Below are positions 45,885 through 53,965 of a DNA stretch of 64,000 bases, piece by piece. The stretch is from positions 124,001 to 188,000 of the forward strand of contig NZ_JASIRT010000005.1 in assembly GCF_030063475.1 (NCBI RefSeq), in the 5' to 3' direction. A model generated the notes under the pieces. The model saw only the letters and a list, made by a program, of their open reading frames with translations. It made no database searches and was not told where the DNA came from. Both the position numbers and the translations under genes were made by a program. Positions within the stretch are counted from its first letter, which is position 1. Each line of letters begins with the position of its first letter. The stretch is from Roseomonas sp. E05. GTDB lineage: Bacteria > Pseudomonadota > Alphaproteobacteria > Acetobacterales > Acetobacteraceae.

Positions 45885-46823
45885 TCAGCGCAGCCTGCCG
45901 GCGCGCGGGTCCTTCCGCGCCACGCGGGAGAGCAGGTACTCCACCTCGCTCTTCGCCTTGGCGGTCAGCGCCGCGCCCGGCTTGCGCTGCGCGTCGGAGG
46001 CGATGATGCCGCGCCGCGCCATCACGTATTTCCGCACCGCGAGGCCGGTCGGCCCCTGCTGCTGCTCGTAGCGCAGCAGCGGCAGATGGGCGTCGAACAG
46101 GTCATGCGCCGCGTCGCGCTGGCCCTCGGCCTGCAGGCGCACCACGTCGCAGAGCATGTCGGGGAAGGCGTAGCCGGTCATCGCGCCGTCGGCGCCGCGC
46201 TCCACCTCGAAGTCGAGGAACAGGCCGCCATTGCCGCAGAGAATGGAGATCGGCCGCATCGAGCCGTCCGCCTGGAAGCCGCGCAGCGTGGAGATCTTCT
46301 CCAGCCCCGGCCAGTCCTCGTGCTTCAGCATGACGCAGGAGGGGTTCTCCTGCACGATCCTGCGGATCACCGCCGGCGTCATCACCACGGAGAAGGTCTG
46401 CGGGAAGTCCTGGATGACGAAGGGCACGTCCTCACCGATCGCCTCCGCCGCCTGGCGGTAGTAGGTGGTGATCTGGTCGTCGGTGCGCAGCGTGTTGGGC
46501 GGCGCGATCATCACCCCGGCGGCGCCCTTGTTCATCGCGGCGCGCGCCAGGCCGCGCATGGCGGCGAAGCCGGGCGCGGAGACGCCGACGATCACCGGCA
46601 GCCCCTCGGCGCGGCGGATGAAGCGGGTGGCGATCTCCAGCGCCTCGGCCTGGTCGAGCTTCGGCGCCTCGCCCATGACGCCGAGCACCGTCATGCCGGT
46701 GCTGCCGACCTCGCGGTAGAAGTCCGTCATGCCGTCGATCGAGTCGAAGTCGACCCGGCCATCGGCGTGGAAGGGGGTGGGGGCGATCGGGTAGACGCCC
46801 CGGGCGGTGTGGTCGAGCGGCAT
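45885..46823 (-). CDS. Dihydrodipicolinate synthase / N-acetylneuraminate lyase family protein
   Basis: 312 residues. The (beta/alpha)8 aldolase features are GVYPIAPTPFHADGRVD at the N-terminus, VLGVMGEAPKLDQAEA in place of the usual GTTGE loop, FVIQDFPQTF with no Tyr at the usual YNxP site, and the Schiff-base Lys in CVMLKHEDW. It is therefore a DapA-superfamily member, but the altered GxMGE and missing YNxP motifs argue against lysine biosynthesis and for a lyase or dehydratase of another keto acid. It stands alone with a repeat on each side. Confidence 0.82.
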   Translation of the reverse strand: MPLDHTARGVYPIAPTPFHADGRVDFDSIDGMTDFYREVGSTGMTVLGVMGEAPKLDQAEALEIATRFIRRAEGLPVIVGVSAPGFAAMRGLARAAMNKGAAGVMIAPPNTLRTDDQITTYYRQAAEAIGEDVPFVIQDFPQTFSVVMTPAVIRRIVQENPSCVMLKHEDWPGLEKISTLRGFQADGSMRPISILCGNGGLFLDFEVERGADGAMTGYAFPDMLCDVVRLQAEGQRDAAHDLFDAHLPLLRYEQQQGPTGLAVRKYVMARRGIIASDAQRKPGAALTAKAKSEVEYLLSRVARKDPRAGRLR

Positions 46824-46931
46824 GGCTTCCTCCGGCTGACGCGACGCCCTGCTTTACCGGAGAAGCCGCCGGGCGGGAACCGGCGGAGGCAGGGCGTCCG
46901 GCGGGAGTCGCGGGCCTGCCCGCAAAAGAAG

Positions 46932-47134
46932 CCTGGGGGAGTGAACTCCCCCAGACCCCCTCCTTTTTCTGTCAGTTTTTCGGGTCCGACCTGCGGCAAA
47001 GGCGCTCGTTATGGCCCGTGCGGCGGTCTTCGCCGGAGCTGTTGCAGCCCCGGCGCCCGCGCGTGCCGCCAGCGCAACAAACTGACAGAAAAAGAAGAAG
47101 CGGGGGTCCGGGGGAGAATTCTTTCTCCCCCGGC
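46932..47134. repeat. Composite inverted repeat with central hairpin, longest copy
   Basis: Left arm 46932-46976 has core GGGGGAGTGAACTCCCCC. Right arm 47083-47134 has a lengthened core GGGGGAGAATTCTTTCTCCCCC. The spacer holds CGCCGGAGCTG-TTG-CAGCCCCGGCG at 47031-47055, the same stem as in two other copies with one mismatch. It lies between two genes in tandem on the minus strand. Confidence 0.88.
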
Positions 47135-47145
47135 CCTTCCAGCGT

Positions 47146-48090
47146 TCAGAGCGGCTTCAACTTCCGCTCGATGGCCGCGCGCTGCGGCTCCAGGAAGGGC
47201 GGCAGGGCGAGGCGCTCGCCAAGCTGGTCCTTCGGCTCGTCGGCGTCGAAGCCGGGGCCGTCGGTCGCGATCTCGTAGAGGATGCCGCCCGGCTCCCGCA
47301 CATAGAGCGAGCGGAAGTAGTAGCGGTCCACCGGGCCGCTGGAGCGCAGGCGGAACTGGTTGAAGCGGTCCACCCAGGAGCCGTATTCCTCGTCCCGCAC
47401 CCGGAAGGCGACGTGGTGCACGCTGCCGGCGCCGGGCTGGTGCGGCGGCAGATGCGGCTCGATCCGCATGTGCAGCTCGGCCGCCGGCCCGCCCTCGCCC
47501 ATCTCATAGACCTGCACGTCCACCGGCTGCGCCTCGTCGGTGCGGTAGGTGCGGCCGCGGCGCATCGCCATCACCTCGGTGGCGAAGGCGTCCGAGCGGC
47601 GCAGGTCGGGCACGCTCATGGCGATCGGGCCGAGGCCGCGGATCTGCTGCGCCGCCGGCACCGGGCTGCGCGCCCAGGAATGCGCCTCGCCCGCGCCGCC
47701 GTCATCCACCAGCGCCAGGCGCTGCCCCTCCGGGTCCTCGAAGAGAAGCTGCAGCCGGCCGTCAATCGCGCGGATGGGCTCGGCGCTGACGCCTTGCGCC
47801 GCCAGCCGCTCGGCCCAGAAGCGCAGCGCCGCCTCGCCGTTCACGCGCAGCCCGGTGCGGGTGATGCTGTGGGTGCCGCGCCGCTCCCGTTCCACCGGCC
47901 AGTCGAAGAAGGTCAGGTCGGTGCCGGGGCTCGCCTCGCCATCGGCGTAGAACAGGTGGTAGGCGCTGGTGTCGTCCTGGTTCACCGTCTTCTTCACCAG
48001 CCGCATGCCCAGCACGCGGGTGTAGAAGTCGTGGTTGCCCCGCGCATCGGCGGAAACGGCGGTGAGATGGTGGATTCCGTGCAGCTGCAT
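47146..48090 (-). CDS. Ring-cleaving dioxygenase, glyoxalase superfamily (MhqO/MhqA-like)
   Basis: 314 residues from ATG 48090. Two vicinal-oxygen-chelate modules are present: [38 protein letters not shown] with [19 protein letters not shown], then [17 protein letters not shown]... and [16 protein letters not shown] with the metal-ligand Glu. This matches the hydroquinone-linked ring-cleaving dioxygenases of the MhqO type. The next gene upstream is wrbA and a LysR regulator faces them, so the set fits quinone or hydroquinone detoxification. Confidence 0.87.
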   Translation of the reverse strand: MQLHGIHHLTAVSADARGNHDFYTRVLGMRLVKKTVNQDDTSAYHLFYADGEASPGTDLTFFDWPVERERRGTHSITRTGLRVNGEAALRFWAERLAAQGVSAEPIRAIDGRLQLLFEDPEGQRLALVDDGGAGEAHSWARSPVPAAQQIRGLGPIAMSVPDLRRSDAFATEVMAMRRGRTYRTDEAQPVDVQVYEMGEGGPAAELHMRIEPHLPPHQPGAGSVHHVAFRVRDEEYGSWVDRFNQFRLRSSGPVDRYYFRSLYVREPGGILYEIATDGPGFDADEPKDQLGERLALPPFLEPQRAAIERKLKPL

Positions 48091-48277
48091 GGCTGCCTCC
48101 TTTCGCAGGCCGCATGGCGCGGCCGGCACGGAGGGCATCGGCCCTCCGCGGCGGGGCTTGCGCCGCCAGCCTCTCTGTCTGCGGTTCGCGCCGCCGCCGG
48201 GATCGGCGACGGCGACCGGGCCATGGGCGCCGCGGCCGGGCGGCGCGCAGGGCGGCGAGGCGCCCCGCGAAGGTTTC

Positions 48278-48889
48278 TCAGCCCCGCCCGCGCACCAGCG
48301 CGGCGGTCACCTCGGCCACATGGCGGCCCTGGAACCTGGCCATCTCCAGCTCCGCCTCGCTCGGCATGCGGGAGCCGTCGCCATTGGCGATGGTCGAGGC
48401 GCCATAGGGCGTGCCGCCGTTCACCGTGGTGATGTCGGTCAGCCGCTTCTCGCTGTAGGGCAGGCCGACGATGACCATGCCGAAATGCATCAGGTTGACG
48501 ATGGTGGAGGTGATCGTCGTCTCCTGGCCGCCATGCTGGCTGGCGGTGGAGGTGAAGACCGAGCCCACCTTGCCGACCAGCTTGTCCTGGAACCACAGCC
48601 CGCCGGTCTGGTCGAGGAAGTTGGCCATCTGCGAGGCCATGCGGCCGTAGCGCGTCGGCGTGCCGATGATGATGGCGTCGTAGTCCACCAGCTCGTTCAC
48701 CGTGGCGACCGGCGCCTCCTGGTCCAGCTTGAAATGGCTCTTCTTCGCCACCTCCTCCGGCACCAGCTCCGGCACGCGCTTCACCGCCACCTCGGTGCCG
48801 GCCACCTGCCCGGCGCCCTCGGCGATGGCCTTCGCCAGCGTCTCGATATGGCCATAGCTGGAATAGTAGAGGACCAGGACCTTGCTCAT
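48278..48889 (-). CDS. wrbA: NAD(P)H:quinone oxidoreductase, type IV (WrbA)
   Basis: 203 residues. The flavodoxin-like FMN loop [21 protein letters not shown] is followed by [22 protein letters not shown] and [16 protein letters not shown], the WrbA signature. It reduces quinones by two electrons and so avoids semiquinone radicals. It is the first gene on the minus strand behind the 105-bp operator-rich gap with the LysR gene. 187 bp separate it from the ring-cleaving dioxygenase, with nothing recognised in between. Confidence 0.93.
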   Translation of the reverse strand: MSKVLVLYYSSYGHIETLAKAIAEGAGQVAGTEVAVKRVPELVPEEVAKKSHFKLDQEAPVATVNELVDYDAIIIGTPTRYGRMASQMANFLDQTGGLWFQDKLVGKVGSVFTSTASQHGGQETTITSTIVNLMHFGMVIVGLPYSEKRLTDITTVNGGTPYGASTIANGDGSRMPSEAELEMARFQGRHVAEVTAALVRGRG

Positions 48890-48931
48890 GCTGCGGCTCC
48901 TTTTCTGTGGAGAGGATGGTGTTCGGAAGGT

Positions 48932-48975
48932 GCGTTCGCGCTGGTGAACGCGCAACGCGTTGCGGAGAAACGCAA
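48932..48975. promoter_or_regulatory. Cluster of dyads in the wrbA / lysR divergent gap
   Basis: GCGTTC-N8-GAACGC (48932-48951) directly abuts a perfect 14-bp palindrome CGCAACGCGTTGCG (48951-48964), followed by CGCAACGTTC at 48971-48980. The CGCAAC unit recurs. This is the normal position for LysR-type recognition and activation sites controlling wrbA and the regulator itself. Confidence 0.6.
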
Positions 48976-48994
48976 CGTTCGCTAAACAAGAACG

Positions 48995-49930
48995 ATGCGG
49001 CCTGACACCGAGGCGCTGGCCACCTTCGTCCAGGTGGTGGACAGCGGCACCATCACCGCCGCCGCCGCCCGCCTCGGCCTGGCGAAATCGGTCGTCAGCA
49101 AGCGCGTGACGCTGCTGGAAACGCAGCTTTCCGCCAAGCTGTTGCACCGCGCGCCGCGCCGGGTGGCGCCGACCGAGGCCGGCGCGCTGCTTTACGAGCG
49201 GGCGCGCGCCCTGCTCGCCCAGCTCGACACCGTGGCCGACGAGGTGATGGCCCGCTCCGGCGCCCTGCAGGGATTGCTCCGCCTCGCCGCGCCTCTGAGC
49301 TTCGGCATCCGCTATCTCGGGCCGCTGCTCGCCGATTTCATGCGCCGCTACGAAGGCATCGAGGTGGTGCTCGACCTCGACGACCGGCATGTGGACCTGT
49401 TCAGCGGCGGCTATGACCTGGCGCTGCGCAGCGGCCGGCTCGGCGATTCCGAGCTGCGCACGCGCCGGCTCGGCACCAGCCGGCGCGCACTTTGCTGCAG
49501 CCCCGACTATGCCGCCCGCCACGGGATGCCGGAAAGCCTGGAGGCGCTCGCGGCGCATTCCTGCCTCGGCTACGCCAATGCCGCCGCCGGCCATCTCTGG
49601 CGCTTCGCCCCGACCGGTGGCGCAACGGGCGAGCCGCGTTCCCTGGTGCTGCGCGGCCGGATGACCGCCAACAGCGGCGAGGCGCTGCTGGACGCCGCCC
49701 GCGCCGGCATCGGCCTCGTGGTGCTGCCGACCTTCCTGGTGGCCGATGCCGTGCGCGCCGGCGCGCTGCTGCCGCTGCGCATCCCCGGCTGGGAGCCGGT
49801 GCCGGACACTCTCCAACTCGTCTACCCGCCGACGCCCGCCATGCCGCTCAAGGTGCGTGCGCTGATCGAGCATCTGGCGGGCGCCATCCGCGAGCCCTTC
49901 GCCTGGGACGCGCCTTTCCAGGGAGCCTGA
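48995..49930 (+). CDS. LysR-family transcriptional regulator
   Basis: 311 residues. The N-terminal winged helix-turn-helix is [44 protein letters not shown]. The C-terminal effector domain follows ([37 protein letters not shown], then [28 protein letters not shown]). It is divergent from wrbA across a dyad-rich gap and probably controls it and the dioxygenase in response to quinones or electrophiles. This proposed inducer comes from the neighbours, not from the protein sequence. Confidence 0.92.
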   Translation: MRPDTEALATFVQVVDSGTITAAAARLGLAKSVVSKRVTLLETQLSAKLLHRAPRRVAPTEAGALLYERARALLAQLDTVADEVMARSGALQGLLRLAAPLSFGIRYLGPLLADFMRRYEGIEVVLDLDDRHVDLFSGGYDLALRSGRLGDSELRTRRLGTSRRALCCSPDYAARHGMPESLEALAAHSCLGYANAAAGHLWRFAPTGGATGEPRSLVLRGRMTANSGEALLDAARAGIGLVVLPTFLVADAVRAGALLPLRIPGWEPVPDTLQLVYPPTPAMPLKVRALIEHLAGAIREPFAWDAPFQGA

Positions 49931-49935
49931 CAAAG

Positions 49936-50058
49936 CCGGGGGAATGAATTCCCCTCCGAACCCCTTCATTCCGCCGGTTCGGCGCCACGCCTTCCCCCCC
50001 CCGCGCGGGAAGCTCGAAGAAAAAAGAAGGGGGCCCGGGGGAATTCATTCCCCCGGCC
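49936..50058. repeat. Composite inverted repeat, both arms
   Basis: Left arm 49936-49972 is slightly decayed (GGGGGAATGAATTCCCCTCC, weak T-tail). Right arm 50014-50058 is regular, with GAAGAAAAAAGAAGGGGG then GGGGGAATTCATTCCCCC. It lies between the tandem LysR and esterase genes. Confidence 0.88.
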
Positions 50059-50101
50059 TTTTCCGGCAGGCTGGAGCCCCATCCCGCAGGGAACAACGCC
50101 G

Positions 50102-51052
50102 ATGACGAACGCCACCCCCGCCCTGGACCCCGAGGTTCTCGCCGCGCAGGAGCGCTTCCAGCGGGAGGGCATCGCCGGCGGCGACGTGCTGACCCAGCCG
50201 GTCGAGGAGGCCCGGGCCGCGACGCGCCGCTTCCAGGCCTGGCTGAACCAGGGCGGCCCGGCGGTGGAAAGCACCGTGGAGCACGTGCTCGGCACCACGC
50301 CGCCCCTGCGCCTGCGGCTCTATCGCCCCGCGGCCGAAGGCCCGCTGCCGGCCTATCTGCACGTCCATGGCGGCGGCTTCGCCCTGGGCAGCCTCGACGC
50401 GCTCGACCGCTGGAAGCGCGAGATCGCCGACGAGGCCGGGATGATCGTCGTCGGGCTGGACTACGCGCTGGCGCCCGAGCACCCCTACCCCACCGCCATC
50501 GAGCAGGTGCTCGCGGCGCTGCGCTGGCTGCGCGACGCGGCAGGCGATTTCGGCGTGGACGGCGGCCGCCTCGCGGTCGGCGGCGATTCCGCCGGCGGCA
50601 ACCTGGCGCTCAACGCGCTGCTCCGCCTGCGCGACGCGGGCGAGGCCGGGCCGCGCCTCGGCGCCATCATCTACGGCATGCTCTCGGCCGAGCATGGGAC
50701 GTCCTCGCACCGTGAGCTGGGCGACGGCCGCTTCGGCCTCTCCACCGCGAAGCTCGACTGGTTCTGGAGCCGCTACCTGCCGGATGCCGCGCTGCGCCAG
50801 ACCCCTGGCGCCGCGCCGCTCCACGCCGATCTCGCCGGCCTGCCGGAACTGCTGCTGCAGGCGGCGGCACTCGATCCGCTGCTGGACGACACGCTCAACC
50901 TCGGCAAGCGCCTCACCGCCGCCGGCGTGACGCACCGGATGACCGTCTATGAGGGCGTGCCACACGGCTTCATCGGCCAGACCGCCGTGCTGGAAAAGGC
51001 CCGCGCCGCGCGGGCGGAGGTCGTGGCGGCGCTGCGGCGGGTGCTCGGCTGA
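50102..51052 (+). CDS. Alpha/beta hydrolase, hormone-sensitive-lipase-like esterase
   Basis: 316 residues. HSL-family motifs are YLHVHGGGFALGS (oxyanion hole), VGGDSAGGNLALN (nucleophile Ser), ALDPLLDDT (Asp) and EGVPHGFIG (His). It would hydrolyse short-chain esters or lactones in the cytoplasm. No export signal. It has no obvious functional partner; the small hydrophilic gene follows after 116 bp with a repeat arm in between. Confidence 0.9.
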   Translation: MTNATPALDPEVLAAQERFQREGIAGGDVLTQPVEEARAATRRFQAWLNQGGPAVESTVEHVLGTTPPLRLRLYRPAAEGPLPAYLHVHGGGFALGSLDALDRWKREIADEAGMIVVGLDYALAPEHPYPTAIEQVLAALRWLRDAAGDFGVDGGRLAVGGDSAGGNLALNALLRLRDAGEAGPRLGAIIYGMLSAEHGTSSHRELGDGRFGLSTAKLDWFWSRYLPDAALRQTPGAAPLHADLAGLPELLLQAAALDPLLDDTLNLGKRLTAAGVTHRMTVYEGVPHGFIGQTAVLEKARAARAEVVAALRRVLG

Positions 51053-51059
51053 AGGCCAG

Positions 51060-51096
51060 GCCGGGGGATGAATTCCCCCAGCCCCCTGTTTTTCTG
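51060..51096 (+). repeat. Intergenic repeat, left-type arm (shortened)
   Basis: CCGGGGGATGAATTCCCCCAG followed by CCCCCTGTTTTTCTGCC, 7 bp behind the esterase stop. Two bases shorter in the core than most copies. Confidence 0.8.
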
Positions 51097-51168
51097 CCGG
51101 CCCGGCGGCCCGCAACCCCGCCCCGGCAGACCCGTTCCCCAGGGAGGACGATCGGGAAAGGAACCCTC

Positions 51169-51366
51169 ATGGCCGACAACACCCGCAAGCCGCAGGACAA
51201 GCGGAAACAGACCGGAACTTCGGACGACGCCACGAAGCTCGGCACGCTCACCGGCATGATGACGGGCCACACGACCCGCGATGCCGAAACCACCCGGCCC
51301 GGCGACGAGACCACCGGCCCCGGCGACCTCGGCAACCTGCTCAAGAACCAGCGCGAGGAGGGCTGA
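51169..51366 (+). CDS. Small hydrophilic hypothetical protein
   Basis: 65 residues, start ATG 51169 with GGAAAGGAA 6 bases before it. The sequence is almost free of hydrophobic residues and rich in Thr, Asp, Lys and Gly, with TTRDAETTRPGDETTGPGD repeats in the middle. It is probably unstructured. No family was recognised. A good ribosome-binding site and a clean start support a real gene; a stress-related small protein is possible but unproven. Confidence 0.55.
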   Translation: MADNTRKPQDKRKQTGTSDDATKLGTLTGMMTGHTTRDAETTRPGDETTGPGDLGNLLKNQREEG

Positions 51367-51482
51367 CCCCTCTCCGGCGGCGCGGCTGGAGCACCCTCCG
51401 GCCAGACGGAACCGGCTGGCCGGGGGTGTCCGGAGAAACAAGCCTCCGGAGCCTTGCAGCGGGCCGCGGCGAAGGGAAAAGT

Positions 51483-51590
51483 CTAGAGCATTTTCCGTTC
51501 GCTCTGGCTCACGGAAAATGCTCCAGCCATTTGTTTTGACGAGCATCTTCACCCGTCCCGATGATGCCATCGGAACGGGATCTGCTCTAG
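51483..51590. mobile_element. MITE-like element with 8-bp terminal inverted repeats
   Basis: 108 bp bounded by CTAGAGCA (51483-51490) and TGCTCTAG (51583-51590). Inside are a perfect 13-bp stem GAGCATTTTCCGT / ACGGAAAATGCTC (51486-51523) and a second 12-bp stem with one mismatch (51552-51579). It is clearly lower in GC than its surroundings and has no coding capacity. Its right end supplies the TAG stop of the MFS gene. No transposase is near. Whether it moves or is only a dispersed palindrome is unknown. Confidence 0.6.
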
Positions 51591-52801
51591 TCCGCCGCGA
51601 CCACATCCGCCGGGAGCGCCGGCCGTGTCTCCGGCATGGCCAGGAAGGTCAGCAGCACGCAGGCCAGGCCAATCCCGCCGAGCATCGTGAAGGCCATCTC
51701 GGGGCTCGCCCAGGTGGCCACCGAGCCGGCCAGGCCGGTGCTGATGGTGCCGCCGATGCCGACGGCCAGCCCGAAGAAGCCCATGCAGAGGTTGAAGCGG
51801 TTGGTGCCACGCGTCAGGTCGGCCGCAGTGAGCGGCAGCATCACGTTCAGCGTGGCGGCGCTGACGCCGTCCAGCGCCTGCACCAGCAGCAGCATGTAGG
51901 GCTCCTGCACCACCGCCAGCAGCAGGCCGCGCAGCGGCAGCATGCTGAAGCCCATCAGCAGCACGGTGCGCCGCCCCTGGTCCTGCGCCAGCCGCCCCAC
52001 CCAGGGTGAGATGCCCGCCACCACGAGCTGCGGCACGACGATGCAGCCGGCGATGATCAGGTTGGCCTCATCCCCCGCCGCCCGCGTCACCGCCGTGCCG
52101 GCCAGCGGCAGCATCGCCGCGTTGGAGAGGGTGAACAGCAAGGCGCAGCCGGCGAAGACCAGGATGCCGCGGTCGAGCATCAGGTCGCGCAGCCTCCCCC
52201 GCGGGGTATGCGCCTGCGCCTGCATGGCCGCGACATTGGCCGCCATGTCGCTGTCGCGGATGTTCAGCAGCGCCACCAGGCTCGGCACAGTCAGCACGGC
52301 GGTCAGCCAGAACACCGCGGCCGGCGCGAGATAGGTGCCGATCAGCCCCATCACGCCCGCCGCGATGGCGCCACCCAGCGAGGCGAAGCGCGTGTTGCGC
52401 CCGAGCCGCTCGCCCAGCGCCGCGCGGCCCACCAGGCCGAGGCTGATGGCGGCGATCGAAGGCGTCAGCACGCAGCTGGCGAAGCCGTGCAGGATCTCGG
52501 AGAGCAGCACCGGCAGGGTGGCCGGCCAGGCCGCCAGCAGCACGGCGGCAAGCGCGATGCTCAGCAGCGCGCCCATCGCCGCGCGCCGCTTGTGCCGCGT
52601 GGCGTCCACCAGCGCGCCGGCCGGCATCTGGCTCAGCATGGCCGTCATCGTGCCCAGGCTGAGCGCGAAGCCGATCTGCACCTCCGTCCAGGCCTGCGTG
52701 GTCAGGTAGACCGCCACGAAGGGGCCGAAGCCGGTCTGCACATCCGCGACAAAGAAGTTGAGCCAATCGAGTCCGCGCTGGCTCTGCCGTGAGACTGTCA
52801 T
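51587..52801 (-). CDS. MFS transporter
   Basis: 404 residues with 12 predicted membrane helices. The N-terminal half opens with LDWLNFFVADVQTGFGPFVAVYLTTQAW and has the loop GALVDATRHKRRAAMGALL typical of the motif A region between helices 2 and 3. The C-terminal half includes GWLAQDQGRRT-like VGRLAQDQGRRTVLLMG. It is probably a drug/metabolite efflux or uptake carrier; substrate unknown. The TAG stop belongs to the adjoining MITE-like element, so the native C-terminus may have been changed. Confidence 0.88.
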   Translation of the reverse strand: MTVSRQSQRGLDWLNFFVADVQTGFGPFVAVYLTTQAWTEVQIGFALSLGTMTAMLSQMPAGALVDATRHKRRAAMGALLSIALAAVLLAAWPATLPVLLSEILHGFASCVLTPSIAAISLGLVGRAALGERLGRNTRFASLGGAIAAGVMGLIGTYLAPAAVFWLTAVLTVPSLVALLNIRDSDMAANVAAMQAQAHTPRGRLRDLMLDRGILVFAGCALLFTLSNAAMLPLAGTAVTRAAGDEANLIIAGCIVVPQLVVAGISPWVGRLAQDQGRRTVLLMGFSMLPLRGLLLAVVQEPYMLLLVQALDGVSAATLNVMLPLTAADLTRGTNRFNLCMGFFGLAVGIGGTISTGLAGSVATWASPEMAFTMLGGIGLACVLLTFLAMPETRPALPADVVAAD

Positions 52802-52807
52802 GCAGGC

Positions 52808-53254
52808 CTAATGCGGCTGCGCCACCGGGGTCGCCATCACAGCATCCTCACCATCGCGGTATTCGGGAAAAGCCTTCAGCTGCTCGCGTGTCAGGGACAG
52901 CAGCGCGCCCTTGGCGCCGAACCGCACCAGCGGCCAGGCGACGGCGATGCGCCGCTTGCCGACGCCGAGGAAGCCGCCATAGTCCAGCACCACGGCGCGC
53001 GGGCTGCCGCCCTCGTCCACCAGCACGTTCACCACCTGACCGACGACGATGCCGGAAGGCCCCTTCACCTCCGAACCCAGCACGCGGAAGGTGGCATCCT
53101 TCGGCAGGGGCTCCTGGCCGATGGCGGGCGCGGCCTCCGTTGTCTCCTCATCCTCTGCCGCCAGAGCGGGGAAAGAGAGGGAAGCGAACAGCAGGAGCAG
53201 GGCCGGCAATGGCACGCAGGATTTCCGGCCGGGAATGGCATGGGCAATGGGCAC
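52808..53254 (-). CDS. Exported PRC-barrel domain protein
   Basis: 148 residues. GTG start at 53254 is supported by AGGAGGAGGAC just upstream; the frame continues further but without such a site. The N-terminus carries a signal peptide (VPLPALLLLFASLSFPALAAE). The PRC-barrel-like region is FRVLGSEVKGPSGIVVGQVVNVLVDEGGSPRAVVLDYGGFLGVGKRRIAVAW. Such proteins are common in the alphaproteobacterial periplasm and have no well-defined role. It is 6 bp from the end region of the MFS gene start and so probably shares no operon with it (tandem on the minus strand). Confidence 0.78.
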   Translation of the reverse strand: MPIAHAIPGRKSCVPLPALLLLFASLSFPALAAEDEETTEAAPAIGQEPLPKDATFRVLGSEVKGPSGIVVGQVVNVLVDEGGSPRAVVLDYGGFLGVGKRRIAVAWPLVRFGAKGALLSLTREQLKAFPEYRDGEDAVMATPVAQPH

Positions 53255-53529
53255 GGTGTCCTCCTCCTGAACAGGCTGGCCGGGCGCCCCGGCAGGGTCA
53301 CGGCACTTGCAGGCCACTGCAGGAACGGCGGCCGGGCAAGGAAGTTAGCTCCTGCGGGCCGGGCGGCAGGCCGCGTCGCGCTGTCATCCGGCCCGGTGCA
53401 TCCCGCCGCCGCGCAAGGCCGCGGCTTCCCGGCAAATCGCAGCGGCTTCTTGCAGGGACAGCAATGCGAGGGACTTCACGCCGGGCGCTGGCTGTGCTTT
53501 GCCTATGGAATCGCTCGAAAGGCAAGACC

Positions 53530-53841
53530 ATGTCAAAGAAGTTCCTCGCCGACACGATTCAGAATTCCATCGAGATCACCGGTGTCGGCGCCAATGCGCT
53601 GGCCGGCGACATCATCGAGGCGATCAAGGCCGAAATCGTCCGCACCGGCCGCTTCACCATTCCCGAGTTCGGCGCCTTCGCGGTGCGCGAGACCCCGAAG
53701 CGCACGGCGATGAACCCGCGCACCGGCGAGAAGGTGGCGGTGAAGGCCGGCGCCACGGTGCGCTTCAAGCCCTCCCCCGCGCTGCGCGAGGCCGCCTTCA
53801 CGGCGCTGAAGAAGAGCAAGCGCAAGGCCGCCAAGGCCTGA
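53530..53841 (+). CDS. HU/IHF-family DNA-binding protein
   Basis: 103 residues from ATG 53530. HU signature: NSIEITGVGANALAGDIIEAIKAEIVRTGRFTIPEFGAFAVRETPKRTAMNPRTGEKVAVKAGATVRFKPS, ending in a lysine-rich tail (KKSKRKAAKA), longer than canonical HU (~90). It binds and bends DNA in the nucleoid. The basic tail is a feature of some alphaproteobacterial members. Followed by two tandem hairpins that can terminate transcription. The 275-bp divergent gap with the PRC-barrel gene should hold both promoters, though none is convincing. Confidence 0.9.
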   Translation: MSKKFLADTIQNSIEITGVGANALAGDIIEAIKAEIVRTGRFTIPEFGAFAVRETPKRTAMNPRTGEKVAVKAGATVRFKPSPALREAAFTALKKSKRKAAKA

Positions 53842-53848
53842 GTCGCCC

Positions 53849-53901
53849 CGCCCCGCCGGCCGCTCCGGCGGGGCGCCCGCCGCACGGCCCGTGCGGCGGG
53901 C
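53849..53901 (+). terminator. Two tandem GC-rich hairpins behind the HU gene
   Basis: First stem 11 bp, CGCCCCGCCGG / CCGGCGGGGCG (53849-53859 with 53865-53875, 5-base loop). Second stem 11 bp, GCCCGCCGCAC / GTGCGGCGGGC (53875-53901, 5-base loop). They start 8 bases past the stop. No T-run follows, so they may be weak or bidirectional terminators between the convergent HU and hybrid kinase genes. Confidence 0.6.
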
Positions 53902-53965
53902 GTTGCAGGAGTTCCGGCGGCAGCGCCATGCCGTTCCCGCCCTCCTTGTTTCACCCCTTTCCCGC

